A stretch of DNA of 64,000 bases from Cryptomeria japonica (lineage: Eukaryota; Streptophyta; Pinopsida; Cupressales; Cupressaceae): assembly GCF_030272615.1 (NCBI RefSeq), contig NW_026729183.1, positions 1 to 64,000 of the forward strand, in the 5' to 3' direction. Made by a program: the position numbers and the translations under genes. Positions 24,739 through 37,415 of the stretch are shown piece by piece. The notes under the pieces were generated by a model that was given only the letters and a program-made list of their open reading frames with translations, made no database searches and was not told where the DNA came from. Within the stretch, counting starts at the first letter, position 1. Each line of letters opens with the position of its first letter.

Positions 24739-26314
24739 TTGCATACTCCTAAAATGGGACCTGGAAGAGAATTAACAGGGAAGGTAAATTACCAGGACCA
24801 AAATATTTGTGATGACTTTCTTGAGCAGTTAACCATGTTGACCAATGTCGGGGCTAGGGCCAAGGAGTTAGTGCCAAAAAACCCCCGTTTGAAAATTGGG
24901 GATGGTTTATATGATAAAGGAAATTGGTTGAGGGACCCTGAAATAGGGATATCTAGTATCAATTTGTTTAAAGTGGGTTTCGGTCAAAGACATGCCCTTT
25001 CCCCTATGAATAGTATCTAGAATTTAGATGTAGGGAAGCTTGTGGTCCTAGGTGTTTTCATGGATGTAGATCTGTTGACCCTAATTGCGCAAAATTATGA
25101 CCCTGCTACCAGATGCATTGGAAACATAAAGGGATCAACCCTTGTTGAAATCAAAGATGATGAATATAGGAATGTCTTCAAGCTTAGTGAAGCTTCCAGC
25201 TACCTTGAGCCTATTGATTTTGAGGCATTAACCCAAGTTTACAATGTCTAAAGAGATAATGTTAGGAGTGGCCCATGAGAGAATTTTTGTCAAAATAGGG
25301 GGATTAATAGTTGTAGGCCCTAGCACAATGGAGACATTTTCCCTGAATTTATTGACCTTGAGAGCTAAGGGTATGTACTGGACACTGTGTCAAATTTTTG
25401 GAGAAGATGCTGAGAAAAACATGCCTGTCCATTATATGTTAATGATTGCCCAAATTTTGAACCTTTCCCCGGCCATAACATTTGACTTCGCTCCTTTCCT
25501 CTCTGATGCTATCCATGTAGGCTTAGTAGGAATTAAGAATGGTAAGTTAGACAAGCCATTTAGATGGTATTCCTTGTTGATGCATATGTTTCTATTCAAA
25601 GGGGCTGATTATTTTGCAAAAGAGATGGACCTGGTTAAGGTCAAGGATAAAGAGGAGATGCTAGTGCAATTTTGGAGTACTGTTCTATCTTGGGATAGAG
25701 AGGATGCAAGTTATCTAAAGTTTAATAGATTCTTTGCATCTAAAATTAGAGTTCTCTTGTGTGCAAAAAACCCTAGGATTCCCAAGGCTCTTTTGGAATT
25801 CCTTAGGCCCAAAGAATTTGCAGAGGATATCAAGATTGTTCATAACTGGGGAGATATGTATCTATATCCTATTTCTACTATTTTTAGAGTGTTTGGATTT
25901 AGGGGTACCCCTTATCTATTTCCCTATCAGGTTCCTTTAAAGATAGGGATTGCAGAAGTATTAAGACAGATTGGAGGAGTGCAGGAGGTCGAGTTAACTA
26001 ACAGGGGTAAAGGGACAATTTTCCCAACCATCACCATGGCTCATCATTTTGTAATTACCAAAGGTGGATGGAAGTATTTTGATGAGTTCTTTAAACCATA
26101 CATGTTATCAACTGCAGTGTCAAGGTGTGCTGACCCTGAAAATTTCTTCAACGACATGTTCAGGAAGAGAGCAGTTTGTAAAATCAGGCCTCACCAATTC
26201 CAATTCCTTGAAGATTTGATCAGGAATGAATTTAGTTTAGATGAGCAGGAGTTGAGGAAGGAGAAGTGGATTGCATATAGAAGATCCCTTGACTTTATCC
26301 ATCAATTTGATTAA
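24739..26314 (+). pseudogene. ORF B: unrecognised CACTA-borne protein family, member 2
   Basis: Two frames, 24739-25250 and 25244-26314, encode one protein of about 520 residues interrupted by a TAG at 25018 and a frame change near 25250. It parallels ORF A: NYDPATRCI matches NYDPKTRTI; YSLLMHMFL matches YSLLMHMLL; FLRPKEFAED and HNWGDMY match FLRPKDFAKD and HNWGDWY; FGFRGTPYLFP matches RFEGRPYLLP. The TAG at 25018 aligns with a Trp of ORF A, consistent with TGG to TAG. ORF B ends at 26314 after a Lys/Arg-rich helix and lacks the coiled-coil tail of ORF A. Start uncertain; the frame may begin in an upstream exon. Function unknown. Confidence 0.65.
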
Positions 26315-26999
26315 ACCTAATACAATATTGGTTCCCTTATTTAGCTAAATTAACACATCATATTATGACTCGATAAAAAATACGGTTCTAATATATATTT
26401 TTGTCTTTCTATATTCCCAAAAGTATGCATCTAATTGATGATAAGAATCCTTCTTCAAGTCTTGCAACCATGGAGACTGATATAATCTGATTATCACAGA
26501 TGTGCATTGATTCCAAGATGAACCATATTCGGTTGAACTATGAGTTAAGAGTGGAAAACAAATAAACATAGAATAACTGCAAAATATAAAAAGGTATTGT
26601 GACTATAAGATAGAAACCATCCTAGGAGCCTCCAATATATCAAAAGTTGAGAAAGTAGCAAGCTTACTATACAAAGACAGTGATCACTATAAAGTTGCAG
26701 TCAAGTTCAGAGCATTGATTTGTGGGAACAAAGGGTTTCATATGGGGATAGAGCAGTCTCATGAAATATCATAACAGTCATAATCATAATCTAAAGAGTA
26801 GTCAAATCTTCAAGATAGATTGGTGATAGTGCAGTCATTCTATTGAGCATCAAATCTAAATTAAGTAAAATATCTTGATTTGAGAAATTAAATCATAGAA
26901 GCCATCTCTCTTTGGAGGAAATCATCATTTTCATTGATACCATAATAACCCATAAGTTATCGAACAAGTCTAAAAGCATTCTATTGAAGTATCTAAGAT
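26315..26999. other. No feature recognised
   Basis: AT-rich sequence following ORF B, with no coding or repeat signal that I can support. Confidence 0.4.
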
Positions 27000-27710
27000 T
27001 CAAATAGTATCGATGAGACCCAACAATGTCTCATCGATATAAAAGGGGTATCAAAGAAAGCAAATGCCAATGAACTTTAGAAAGGACGCATCAAAGACAG
27101 TAACTCCATCGATAAAAGATATCGAGGAAAGTGGAGATGGTTCTCATCGACAAGAAAAGGTCTTCGAGGATATAACACTATTGATGCAAAAAGACTCACT
27201 GAAAGGGATGGTCCCACCAACAAAAGGTATTGAAGAAAGAAGAAGTGGCCCCCACCGATGAGAAAAGGCTTTCGAAGAAACAATATCATCGATGCAAGAT
27301 AAAGAAGATTGACCAAAAGAAGCATTCTCATCGAAAAATTGATATCGATAAAACAAAAGAAAACTACATCAATGAATGATATCGATAAGGATATGAGTAT
27401 CGATGGGAGGACAAAAGAAGTCACTGAAGTCCAAAGTCTCTTTGACATGAAACCCGAAAATATTTCGATGAGAATATGAGTTTTGAGGAGACTAAAAGGC
27501 ATGTCTTCGATACACATGGTTTCATCGATACAACTTTATTGGTGGAAGATGACAAAGAGAGGATAAAAGGGGCTTCGGTGAGACAACAGACCCATTCATC
27601 AAAGGAGCATAGTGATATCGATGGAAAAAGCATTTCGATGGAAAACTACAGGAAGTCACCAAAGCCCAAGGTTTCTTCGACATAAAAAGGGACCGATGGA
27701 ATATAAAGAC
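27000..27710. repeat. Internal copy of the ATCGA-rich CACTA array
   Basis: Strong similarity in the same orientation to 18560-19110, including AGCATAGTGATATCGATG, AAAGCCCAAGGTTTCTTCGAC and TCATCGATAAAAGATATC-type units. An internal position is unexpected for subterminal repeats and suggests a tandem duplication or an element-in-element within the 24-kb insert. Confidence 0.7.
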
Positions 27711-29132
27711 TATGTAGCCTTAACAATGAAGAAAGGCACTGGTCATCTATAGAATACAATTCATCAGTTCACATGTCATTTTAAAGAAATAGGAGTAGCT
27801 GAGTAGGAAATATAGAGTAGACTAGAAATAGTGTATATACATAAATTTCAAGCACAAAAATTGAATAATTTCTACAACAACAATCTTGAACTCATCTGCT
27901 ATATCTCCATCCTGGGAATTTATGCAATTCTGAGATAGGAGGAAATTAGATCAAGATACTTAATCTGCTATAAAAAGCATTAGTCATTGAAAACAACTAG
28001 TGAGTAAGTATACCTGCCTAGGTCTTGCAGAGCCTAAAGGTCCTACATTTCCTTAGAACCTATCCAATCTGTTGATTTGAGACCCAACACATTCATTAAT
28101 TGTTTTGGACATTTCAAGCTATGTTTTCCTAATAGATGGTCAAGTATAGAACAACAACACTCAGAAAATACAGTCTAGAGAGATTGCAGTCTACAGTAAA
28201 GCCAGTAGGTAGTCATACCTAGTACCAAATAAAATGATAGTAATCAAGTCTACTGAGTGAAAAAGAGCAGGGTATAAGTTTCTAAAAGGTATTTTCAAAC
28301 CTTAACAACAAATAACATGTTAATGTTGCAACATTGTCAAAACTTGACAAGAACAACACCTTATTACCTCAAGAGGCATAGCAGTCATAGGGAAACGCAT
28401 GTCAAATGTGCAACTCAATACAATAAATAATCTTAGTTTGTAGCCCTATAGCATCATAATGCAGTCCTTGACCAAGTATGCATACAAGAAACATCTAGTT
28501 CTATTAAGGCACAAGCATCAAAGTCAAAGGTTATGACAACTACTCAAAAACATCAAGTACAAAAAGTTTACTCTCAGTCACTAAAACACAATTTGCAACA
28601 TGCATTAGGAGTTGTCCTCCTTAAAAATAGTGCAACATTAAAAAGGTATTATCAAAGCTACAACCACAATTCAAAGAGGAAGCTTACAAAGATAGGACAA
28701 AGCTAGGTACAGTCATAAGTCAAGGCAAATACATAGTTGAAACTCAGTCCAAAATAGTGAAGAAGTGCAAGAAATGACATGAGAAGTCTAAAGAAGTATT
28801 ATAGCAATCATGAGTCAAGGATTAATGAAGAGATTTTTTGCATCCATGATACAATCCTTAAAAGCATCCATGATACAATCTCAAACACACTTTTTACTGT
28901 TCTCTTGGTGATTGTGCCCAATTGTGTATGTCTTGCTTATGTATGAAAATGGCATTTTGCAGCTTTCCACCGACCATGTATTTGAGATGTCTTTGATTTA
29001 GATATGGCATGAGCTTAGTTGTAGAGTGAGACTAGGGAGTTGGACCATCTCAACTATGGTGCGCCTGCATGTGTATATAGTTTTGTGTATTCATTAAAAA
29101 TTTTCATTTAATTTTAATCAACTAAAGAGAAA
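27711..29132. other. No gene recognised
   Basis: Noncoding-looking DNA. At 29047 it contains a near-identical copy of the motif ATCTCAAC(C/T)ATGGTGCGC also found at 23002, continuing for about 44 bp. This may be an equivalent 3' boundary of the ORF A and ORF B units. Confidence 0.4.
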
Positions 29133-29277
29133 TATTCATGACTTACAAGTAATAAAAAAAATTACAAGGATGAGGCATATTCATTACTTACATGTAATAA
29201 AAAAACTTACAAGGATGAGGCATATTCATTACTTACAAGTAATAAAAAACTTACAAGGATAAGGCATATTCATAACT
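29133..29277. repeat. 45-bp tandem repeat with internal palindrome, 3.2 copies
   Basis: Units start at 29133, 29178, 29223 and (partial) 29267. Each contains ATTACTTACAAGTAAT, or a one-base variant, which is a 7-bp inverted repeat around AC, followed by an A-run and TTACAAGGATGAGGC. Confidence 0.85.
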
Positions 29278-29808
29278 TTTTCAGTCCCACCTTGGATATC
29301 AACACTAGAAGCAACTCATATTGTTCGTGTACAGACAAGACAATATGGGAGTTGATTATACCCGGTAACTTGTGGTGTTGTTGTTCATGTTGGCTCTGTT
29401 GGACCCTGCAATTAAGATTCAATATACATTATTCAATAAGATTAACTGTGCAACATAATGAAATATTGAAAAGTGTGTTACCTTGTTGAGCTTCACTTGG
29501 TTTCAAGAATAGTTTAATATTCTCTACTTAACAGGGCCAACCATGTGAAGGTGGAAGCTCATTTGGCCCCTCCCCACCCCCCCCTAACATCACTCTAAAT
29601 TCCCCGTTAACATCTTATAACATTCATTCATTAATTATTTCTACCATTAATAAAATATAGCATTCATTCATTAATATCACATAACGTTCATTAACACATA
29701 ACATTGATTAACATTAATTAACACACAACATTCATCAATATTAATTAGCACATAATTACATTCACTAACACATAAAAATCAGTCATTATCAAATAAGTTA
29801 GATTACAA
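29278..29808. other. AT-rich region downstream of the Transposase_24 gene
   Basis: No gene. 29630-29770 is made of degenerate repeats around AACATTCATTAACACAT, with runs of CATTCATTAAT. Confidence 0.5.
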
Positions 29809-32722
29809 TCATTTCTTTCTTTGTTTTTTCTTTGAAGCTATGAAAAGACTAATTGGAACATCGGTGTCTTCATCATTTCCCCCCTCTGCAGATGTTCCGC
29901 CAACTGCTTGTGATCTCAATGTATGCCTAGTCCTATACTGAGGACAAGGACACTAAAGCGAAGGGGGGTCCTCTGCAATAACAAAGAAATGGGTTAAATT
30001 AAAAAAAAAAAATTATTATTGTTACAAGTATTTCATTAATTTAGAGAACATAATTGTTGTGCTCTTTACTTGATGGGGCCACATCATTTTGTGTAGCCTC
30101 AACCTCAACATGCTGAACACCCTCTAGATCATCTAGAGTTGAAATACTAAAGGTTACATTAATGCTAAACACCAATTGAAATTATATTTGTTTAAAGCAA
30201 TAACAATGGTCCTCTTTACTTGAGTGGGGAACATCACATTCTTGAGGTTGTGTACCCAGATCATGCTCCACTTGCTCACCACCGACTACATGCTCTAAAA
30301 TATTAACAAGAAAGGTTACATTAATTACTACTTTAATTACAAATTAAGATGTTTAATTGTATTAATAGCTAAATAAATAAATTTTAATAGCAAATGAATA
30401 CCCACACTACTAGGATGCACATCCGGACCTTCATGTGCAGGTGGTGTTTCACAATTAGCAGGTTGCATTCCAATGACATGCACATTGTTATCATTGCTTG
30501 CTTATTTAAAACAAATATAGTCACTTTATGTTGGAACTCAACATCAATTAGATTATTGGTAAAGTATTCAATTTGAGACAACTTCCATTTAGCATATTTA
30601 CCTATGTGACGGATGCACTCAAATGTTGTGTATGCCCACTCAATTCTCATAGCCAATCAGCCACGACTGAATAGCCTTGCTGGTAGGTAGTTCTCTTGTC
30701 ATCTTCTGTGGGTGCTCTATTGAATTCAGAGCCTTGCATTTTTGCTTGGTACCGTGAATTTTGCTTGCATTGTTTGATAAAAAAAAAATGTTTGCAATTT
30801 ATTACTATTTTGATGCAATATTTTGTTTACATGAGATACTTACAATTCATGCAACAAGTTTCATGTAACCACCAGAGCCAAGTTTGTGTTGCCCGTGCTT
30901 TTCTTGCCTTGCCTTAATTGCCTTTGACATGTCACTCAGTCTATAAAAAGTTTGAAATATGTTAGATTATATAAATATAAAGAGTAATTAATTAGTACAT
31001 AATTACATTCTAAATAGTATCTCATACCTTCTTCTGGTGTCTACTGGTGTATTTCGTTTTTTCCTTTCAATTCTCTCCTTGGCATCCAAAATCAGGTCCT
31101 TCCACTCCCTCTCTGGAATCATGGGGGGATGCTGGTACTTTAGGTTCCTCTCCAAATGGGTCCTATATTGGTCCCTCACATACTTTAGATATGTGCCAGC
31201 TTTTTCAGGAGCTTGGTTTTGTCAAAGGTGTCATTTCCAAACCACTCAACCATTTGGTTTGTCAATTCATCTTTTAACATTTTTTCTTGGTCATTCCACC
31301 TTTTAAAGCAAAAACAAACCTGTTAGATTCAAAAATGAACTGAAGCTACATTTATTACACTTCAAGAAATGGATGAAAGGAAAAGTATTCTAGCAATGAT
31401 ATGAAATCAAAAGTGGATAAGGGTTAGTTCACATGTGATGTACCACCTTTTACGTATGGTGGGCCCAAATATCTGCAATGCAATGTCACTAAGATGTTTA
31501 TAAAAAATATCATTGCCTGGAAAAAATTCATGGGATCATTAGTCCAAAATGAGTGATCATAAAGTAAATTACAATTAGAGTATATATAATAATAATTTTA
31601 AAGTACCTAGAACCTTTTGTATCTTTAAGGGAAGCATTTCTTCATCACTCACCACAAATGTGGCCTGCAATGTTCCCATACTAGCAATACAAGAAGATCT
31701 AGGAAATGATGTTATGTTATCAGCAGTAGTCACCTATGGCACATCCTCATGTGCATCTCCTCCTGCAAAAACTGAATCCACTATGAAATGGCATTAGAAT
31801 TCAAGAAAGAATGCTTGAAGGGAAATAAACACATGACAGAAGATAGAGCAAAAGAGGGATCTACCAACAGTGGGCGGGCCAATATGACGTGCAGTAGAGG
31901 ATGTCTGCATGCTATGTGTTGCCGACATTGCAATCGGCAATACAGGTGAGGGTGACCTCTAATGAGGCGGTGGTGGCATTTGCATAGTAACATTGACAAC
32001 ACCTAAAGAATAATACATTAAATATATGAAAAGTGCAAGAATTGTAAACAAGGATGAACCTTTATTTTGAAAATTGACAGTATCAAGTATGATGTGTTTT
32101 GGGTACTCAAAGTGATAAGCCAAGCAAGTGATAGTATAAGAAAATCGTCATCACCTGATCCTACAACACCCTGATCGTGGGAACGACTTTCATGAGGCTA
32201 GATAAATTGCTGTCAAAACAATACGTACATATTTTAGTTAATGACATAAAAAGAGAATAAATTATAAACCATTATTGAACTTTTTTTATAATTAAAGCTT
32301 TCATTACTGTTTACTTGCAAGTTTTCTGCTATCTTATACAATAATTCCACCCTCTGTCATATCTCATTAGTGGTAGGATCCACGGCTGCCAAAGCAACAA
32401 TCTCTTTTCTAATTTTTATAAGAGGCATTTTAAAGAATTTCACAGGGTCTATGGGATCTTCAGGGTCATCATTGCTTTACCCTAATGATTCCACATCCAT
32501 AGAAAGGTGCTCAGGTACTGCAACTCCCTTTCCCTTTCCCTGAACATCCATCTATGTCAAGAATATCATTAAAAATTACAAAATTAGTATAAATCAATAA
32601 AAAAAAGAACATAATAATGTAACAATTTGCTTCTACCTAATTTGTACAATTACAATGAGGTTTACCTGCTCGGTAGAAGTGTCACAAGGTACATCTCTAT
32701 CTGCAATATGTGATGGATCCAT
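29809..32722 (-). pseudogene. CACTA TnpA-type gene (Transposase_24, Ptta/En-Spm family)
   Basis: Multi-exon gene on the minus strand. Exon 1 (32722-32666, 19 codons starting MDPSHIADRD) ends at CAG/GTAAAC; exon 2 starts at 32551 after an ATAG acceptor with MDVQGKGKG. The diagnostic exons are about 31290-31028 (YLKYVRDQYRTHLERN, PEREWKDLILDAKERI) and 30940-30850 (RQEKHGQHKLGSGGY), separated by an 87-bp GT-AG intron (31027-30941). This Trp...H..GS pattern is typical of Transposase_24 (PF03004). Acidic exons follow at about 30290-30080, and the last exon ends in a basic tail with TGA at 29811-29809. At least two in-frame stops show decay. It lies downstream of TNP2 in the same orientation, the usual CACTA order. 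The product would bind subterminal repeats during transposition (family knowledge). Confidence 0.7.
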
Positions 32723-33069
32723 GTTGGCTTGTGACAAAGAAAAAATATAAAAAACGTTAGCGAAATTACATCATACACAACATGAACAACATGAAATTTG
32801 TAGACAAAAATAGTATTAAATAATAAAAAGATGTTGTCATCAAAATCATTGTAAATTTTTTAATTCCTTACCTTTACTTTATGTAGACTATGTAGGATCC
32901 TCAACTAAATGGTCACATAAATAGTCACATAGCTAATAAACAATCCAATTTCCATAAATAAGCATAGTTTAAAAATTGTCACATAAATAGTCACACTCCT
33001 TATCTCCATCTCCATATTAAAAGGTGCATCATGAATTAATTATGTAATGGCATTAGAATTCAAAACAAA

Positions 33070-33085
33070 ATGAACATCAAGGTCG

Positions 33086-33134
<49 letters not shown>

Positions 33135-33305
33135 TGTCATCGTCGTCATCGTCATCGTCGTCGTCATCGTCATCGTTGTCGTCGTCATCGTCATCGCCGT
33201 CATCATCATCATCATCATCATCAACATCTTCGCCATCATCATCACCATCATCACCATCACTGTCATCGTCGTTTTCATCATCATCATCATCATCATCATC
33301 ATCTT

Positions 33306-33336
<31 letters not shown>

Positions 33337-33351
33337 TTCTTCTTCTTCTTC
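33070..33351. repeat. Trinucleotide array (ATC/GTC)n-(CTT)n
   Basis: About 280 bp of ATC, GTC and TTC triplets. On the minus strand they continue the reading frame of the TNP2 C-terminus as Asp/Glu codons, interrupted by two GAA-to-TAA stops at 33352-33354 and 33334-33336. The poly-Ser and Met-rich frames on the other readings are artefacts. Confidence 0.9.
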
Positions 33352-33354
33352 TTA

Positions 33355-36300
33355 TTCTTCTTCATCGTCATTGTGAAACTTTTGATCGTGATCATCATCC
33401 ACTTCATCTTCTACTTCTTCAGTATCTTCTTCTTTGGTATCTTCTTCTTCCATCACATTATACTTTATCGGCCTTCCTCTTGGATCATGTCTAACAACAA
33501 ATGACCAACCCGGTTTATGTGGAACCTCTGAGTAAAATACTTGCTCACATTGGCTTGGAAGAACATAGGGCTCATCCCCAACTGGTTCAAATGACCTTGT
33601 ATTTAACATTATAAAACCATTATCATGCTCAATAACAGTTCTATCAGGATCATTTTTATTCAATCATAGCCTGTACCATTTGATGACGAACAAAACTAAT
33701 TTGAAGGAATTAAAATCACACTCAAGTATATCATCCAAAATGCCATGGTATTGATTTTGAGACTGTTGAGGATGAATGTCATTTCTCGATAAAATATTTG
33801 TCACCTCAAAGACTGCAGTGATGCCAAAATCACAAGTTTTCTTCGTGTCATCCAACTTTTTTATGTGAAATTTATGACCATTGCAGCACATAGTGTTGTG
33901 GTGTTTGACCTACGATATGTCAAACATGTAAAATTTATTGCATTGTGAGTTGATAAACATATGGGTGATTAATAAATTTATACGTACCTATTTATCTCTT
34001 AAACCATATGCTAAATCAATTTCCCTTTGTGTAACATTGGAATCTCCATTATGATGTGCTTCTTTAACCAATGAAGCCACACCTTCCCATGTTAACATGT
34101 GTCCAAAATATTGACAACGTTCAATCCATATCGTCATCCAATCAAGATTGTTTGCAATATACAAATGTAGTGCATCCCACTCTCAACCAACTGTACAAAA
34201 AATAAATAGATGTCTTACAATCGATTTATTTTGAAGATTAAGAATTAATTAACTACAATAACATCTTATAATTACCTCTCACTTTCCTCAATCTACCTTT
34301 CCCCGTCAAGTGCTCCCCTTCAAATTTGTTAATGGTGTTGTGATCCCAAATGCGATCCACATGGATCTTTGCTGCAAACTTAGGAAGATATTCAGAAATG
34401 TACACCATAGCCTGGTATACCATATATCCCTCCACCATAGAACCTTCAGGATGTGCTCTTTGTCAAACCAAAGCCTTCAAAAATTTCAAGTGCCTCTCAA
34501 CCATCCACATTGACCTAGTGTGTATAGGTCCAAACAATTCAATCTCCTCAACTTGGTGTATGAGGTAGTGTTCTTGTGCATTGAAAATAGCTGGAGGTAG
34601 ACACTTTTTCATTTCACACATTAAATGAGGAATTTTTCTCTTCCAATATTTTATATCATCTTTATGGATTTCTTTACATGACAACCACCTACAAGGTATT
34701 CAAGACGCAAAAAAACATATTACATAAGAAGTAAAACAAATCACAAATATAGTATCTATACAATGAACTAAACAAATATCACTACTTACCTCATGTATTT
34801 TCCAAGATCATATATGACTTGCTTGACATTATTGTCGAAGTCGTCTAGGAGAGATAGAGGTAGAACGCACTGCAACAATTATAAAATTATCTTTTCATTT
34901 TTTTGTAACATAATGAAAAATACACGTATGTGCAGTACTTAAATACATACTAAAAACACAAGAACAAGAATTACCTTAATGAAGGTATGCCAATCATGCA
35001 TTTTCATCCCTGGCCCAAATTCACTTTTCTTTGATATGAGATTGTTTATGTTCGCAGCAAATCCTGTGGGAAATCAAATTTTTTGTATGACTTCTTTTAT
35101 AGCATTGCTTTGCTGGTCCGTTCATAACCAAGGAAGCTCACTTATATTAATCTGGTCTCCATGGCTATTTGATTGAATGACATTTATCATTGCATGATTG
35201 GAATCCTGAAAGTCACTACATATTTTGACAATTTTTTCTTTGTCATGCCTTCCATCCAATATTTTCCATAATGTCTCTGTTATATTCTTTCCAATATGCA
35301 TACTATCAAACAAATGAACAATTTGTAACTTCTCGTAGTAGGGAAACCTACTAAATTGTCAGGGATAACTTTTTATTCCCTTAGGAAGGTGGTGATTTAT
35401 GCCTTCATGACCTTCATGATCATCAATCACATCATTAGTAAACAAAACAAAACAGAAAAGATGTTTTATGACAAACCAAAGATGGAATGGCATTACCTTG
35501 ATGATTAATTCTATTATATTCCAATTTCCACAGGTGAGGTGTCATTCTTCATGGCTTTGATGTATTCTCTTCTTTCCCATTGAAAAGATGTTTTTCAGTA
35601 TTTCGATACTTATGATTTTTGTGGAGAAAGTGCCTATACTCATCAAACACCTGCTTTCCTAAACTTTTTGAATGACGAGATTTCATCTTTGGACCACAAA
35701 CAGGACATGCAAATTTTCCCTTTGTTTGAAGACCTACAAGATAATGTATAATTGGATTAAATATGATAATTTTTTGAATTATAATGTTCATGCACAACTT
35801 AAACACTATAACATACCACAAAAATGTGTTAGCCCTGAGGCATTGTGTATTGTCCATAGAAGCATCGCATGGAATTGAAATTGTCTTTGTCCTATTGGTC
35901 TAGAGATGTCATACATAGTGACACCATTCCATAACTCCAACAACTCATCGATAAGAGGCTCGATATATACATTCATATCTTTAACTTGGTACTTACCTAA
36001 TTGAATGAACAAAAACATTACATAATTATTATGACTACTTTACTACAATATTTATAATTAAATTTAGATGGCTATATTTAAATGATAAAATACCTAGAAC
36101 AATCATTGCCAACATTATGTGCTCCCTCTTTATTGACATCCATGGAAGAATGTTATTGTTAATAACAAAAACAGGCCACATTGAGTAAACAGATCTCATC
36201 TCTCCAAATGGATTGACACCGTCCGCTGCCAATGAAAGCCTGAGATTACGAGGTTCTTCTTTAAAGTGTGGCCACTTTTCCTCTATGTCCATAAATGTTG

Positions 36301-37415
36301 AACCATCCGCAAGCATTCGAATAATTTCATCTCGACTTCTATTGTGTACATGGTAATCCATAAATTGTGCCAAGCTAGTGCACTTGAATAATTGTTGCAT
36401 ACGTGGAATAATGGGAATATAGTGAAGAAGCTTGCGAGGAACCCTTTTTGTTATTTGATCTGTTTGATATCTACTGATATGACATTCAGGGCATTCAGTT
36501 TGAAATTCATGTTGTTTGTGATATATAATATGATCATTGGGACAAGCATCTATTGCTTGATACTCCATTCCAATATCTTTCATAATGATAGATAATTCTC
36601 GGTATGAGCGAGATAGAATATTTGATGGTGGTAACATAAACTCACCTATCAATATACAACAACAAAATATAATTTGTTATAATAAAGAATATTAATGGTA
36701 CAACATGATTCATAGATTATTATAACATATATGATATGCCTTAACATACATGACATTGTTATGTTGGATAAACCATTCATAACCTTCAAGTTCACCAACA
36801 ACAATACAACAGAAAGAAGAGTTGCCTGCGAGCCTTCATAAAGGGCCTGAGATGCCTTCTCAAGTAGAGGGACATCATGAACAACATCAAGGTCATCTTC
36901 ATCATTATGATCAACTGTGCGAGTACTAAATGAGTCATGGATCAATGTATTTGTACCATCATCTTCAATTGTGTTTTCTAGCTCATGATCGTCATCTTCC
37001 ATGGGATCATTATCTTCTGCTTCGATATTCACACCTCCATGTTTGTCCACTTCAAAAACCATATTCTCAGGGTTGTTTTGATCATACCATGTGCTCCGGG
37101 GTGCTCAACCTATATAAAATTGATATACATAAATAAACCATGATTATGATCTCATCATCACGTGATTTATTATGTATATAAATTGTCAAAATGATATAAT
37201 GAAAAACTTACCAATGGATGATAATCATGTCCACCTTCAATGTGACCATGCAGCCTACAATGTTTCTTCATTGTTTTGATTAGAAGTCTTCTAGTCTTTA
37301 GCCCCTTACAAATTTTTTACGGACAATAACATTTTCCATCACCTTTTCTTTTCAAGTTAGACCACAATCTAGCAATTGTCTCCTTATTTTGTTGTTCGTT
37401 AATATTGTCTGACAT
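33355..37415 (-). pseudogene. CACTA transposase TNP2 (TnpD-like), decayed
   Basis: Exon 1 (37415-37212, 68 codons) encodes a transposase-associated zinc domain (CYCP, then KTRRL and H-C-H residues) and ends at a GTAAGT donor. Later exons give the acidic region and LLVNLKVMNG (37062-36750), then the Transposase_21/TNP2 core (36652-36093) with YHKQHEFQTECPECH, RKLLHYIPIIPRMQ, LSLAADGVNPFG, YSMWPVFVINN and PWMSIKREHI. A roughly 90-bp intron separates it from 36002-35806 (IDELLELWNGV). 35857-35549 gives KFACPVCG; 35313-35122 gives MHIGKN; 34684-34463 matches DUF4218 (CLPPAIF); 34438-34253 and 33891-33355 match DUF4216 (DEPYVLPSQCEQVFY, PGWSFVVRHDPRG). The C-terminus is acidic. Stops such as CAA-to-TAA in exon 1 and several frame changes disable it. 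The family cuts and pastes CACTA ends. Confidence 0.85.

Noticed and set aside
19527..26314. Assigning ORF A/B to the plant mobile domain or a known plant transposon-protein family
   Set aside because: General layout is reminiscent, but I cannot match diagnostic motifs by eye, so I left it unnamed.
29290..29330. CACTAGAAGCAAC as an alternative CACTA terminus
   Set aside because: No inverted partner found and it lies inside the region already bounded by well-supported ends.
33134..33376. Poly-Ser, poly-Ile/Val and Met-rich open frames
   Set aside because: Translations of the ATC/CTT triplet array in non-coding frames.
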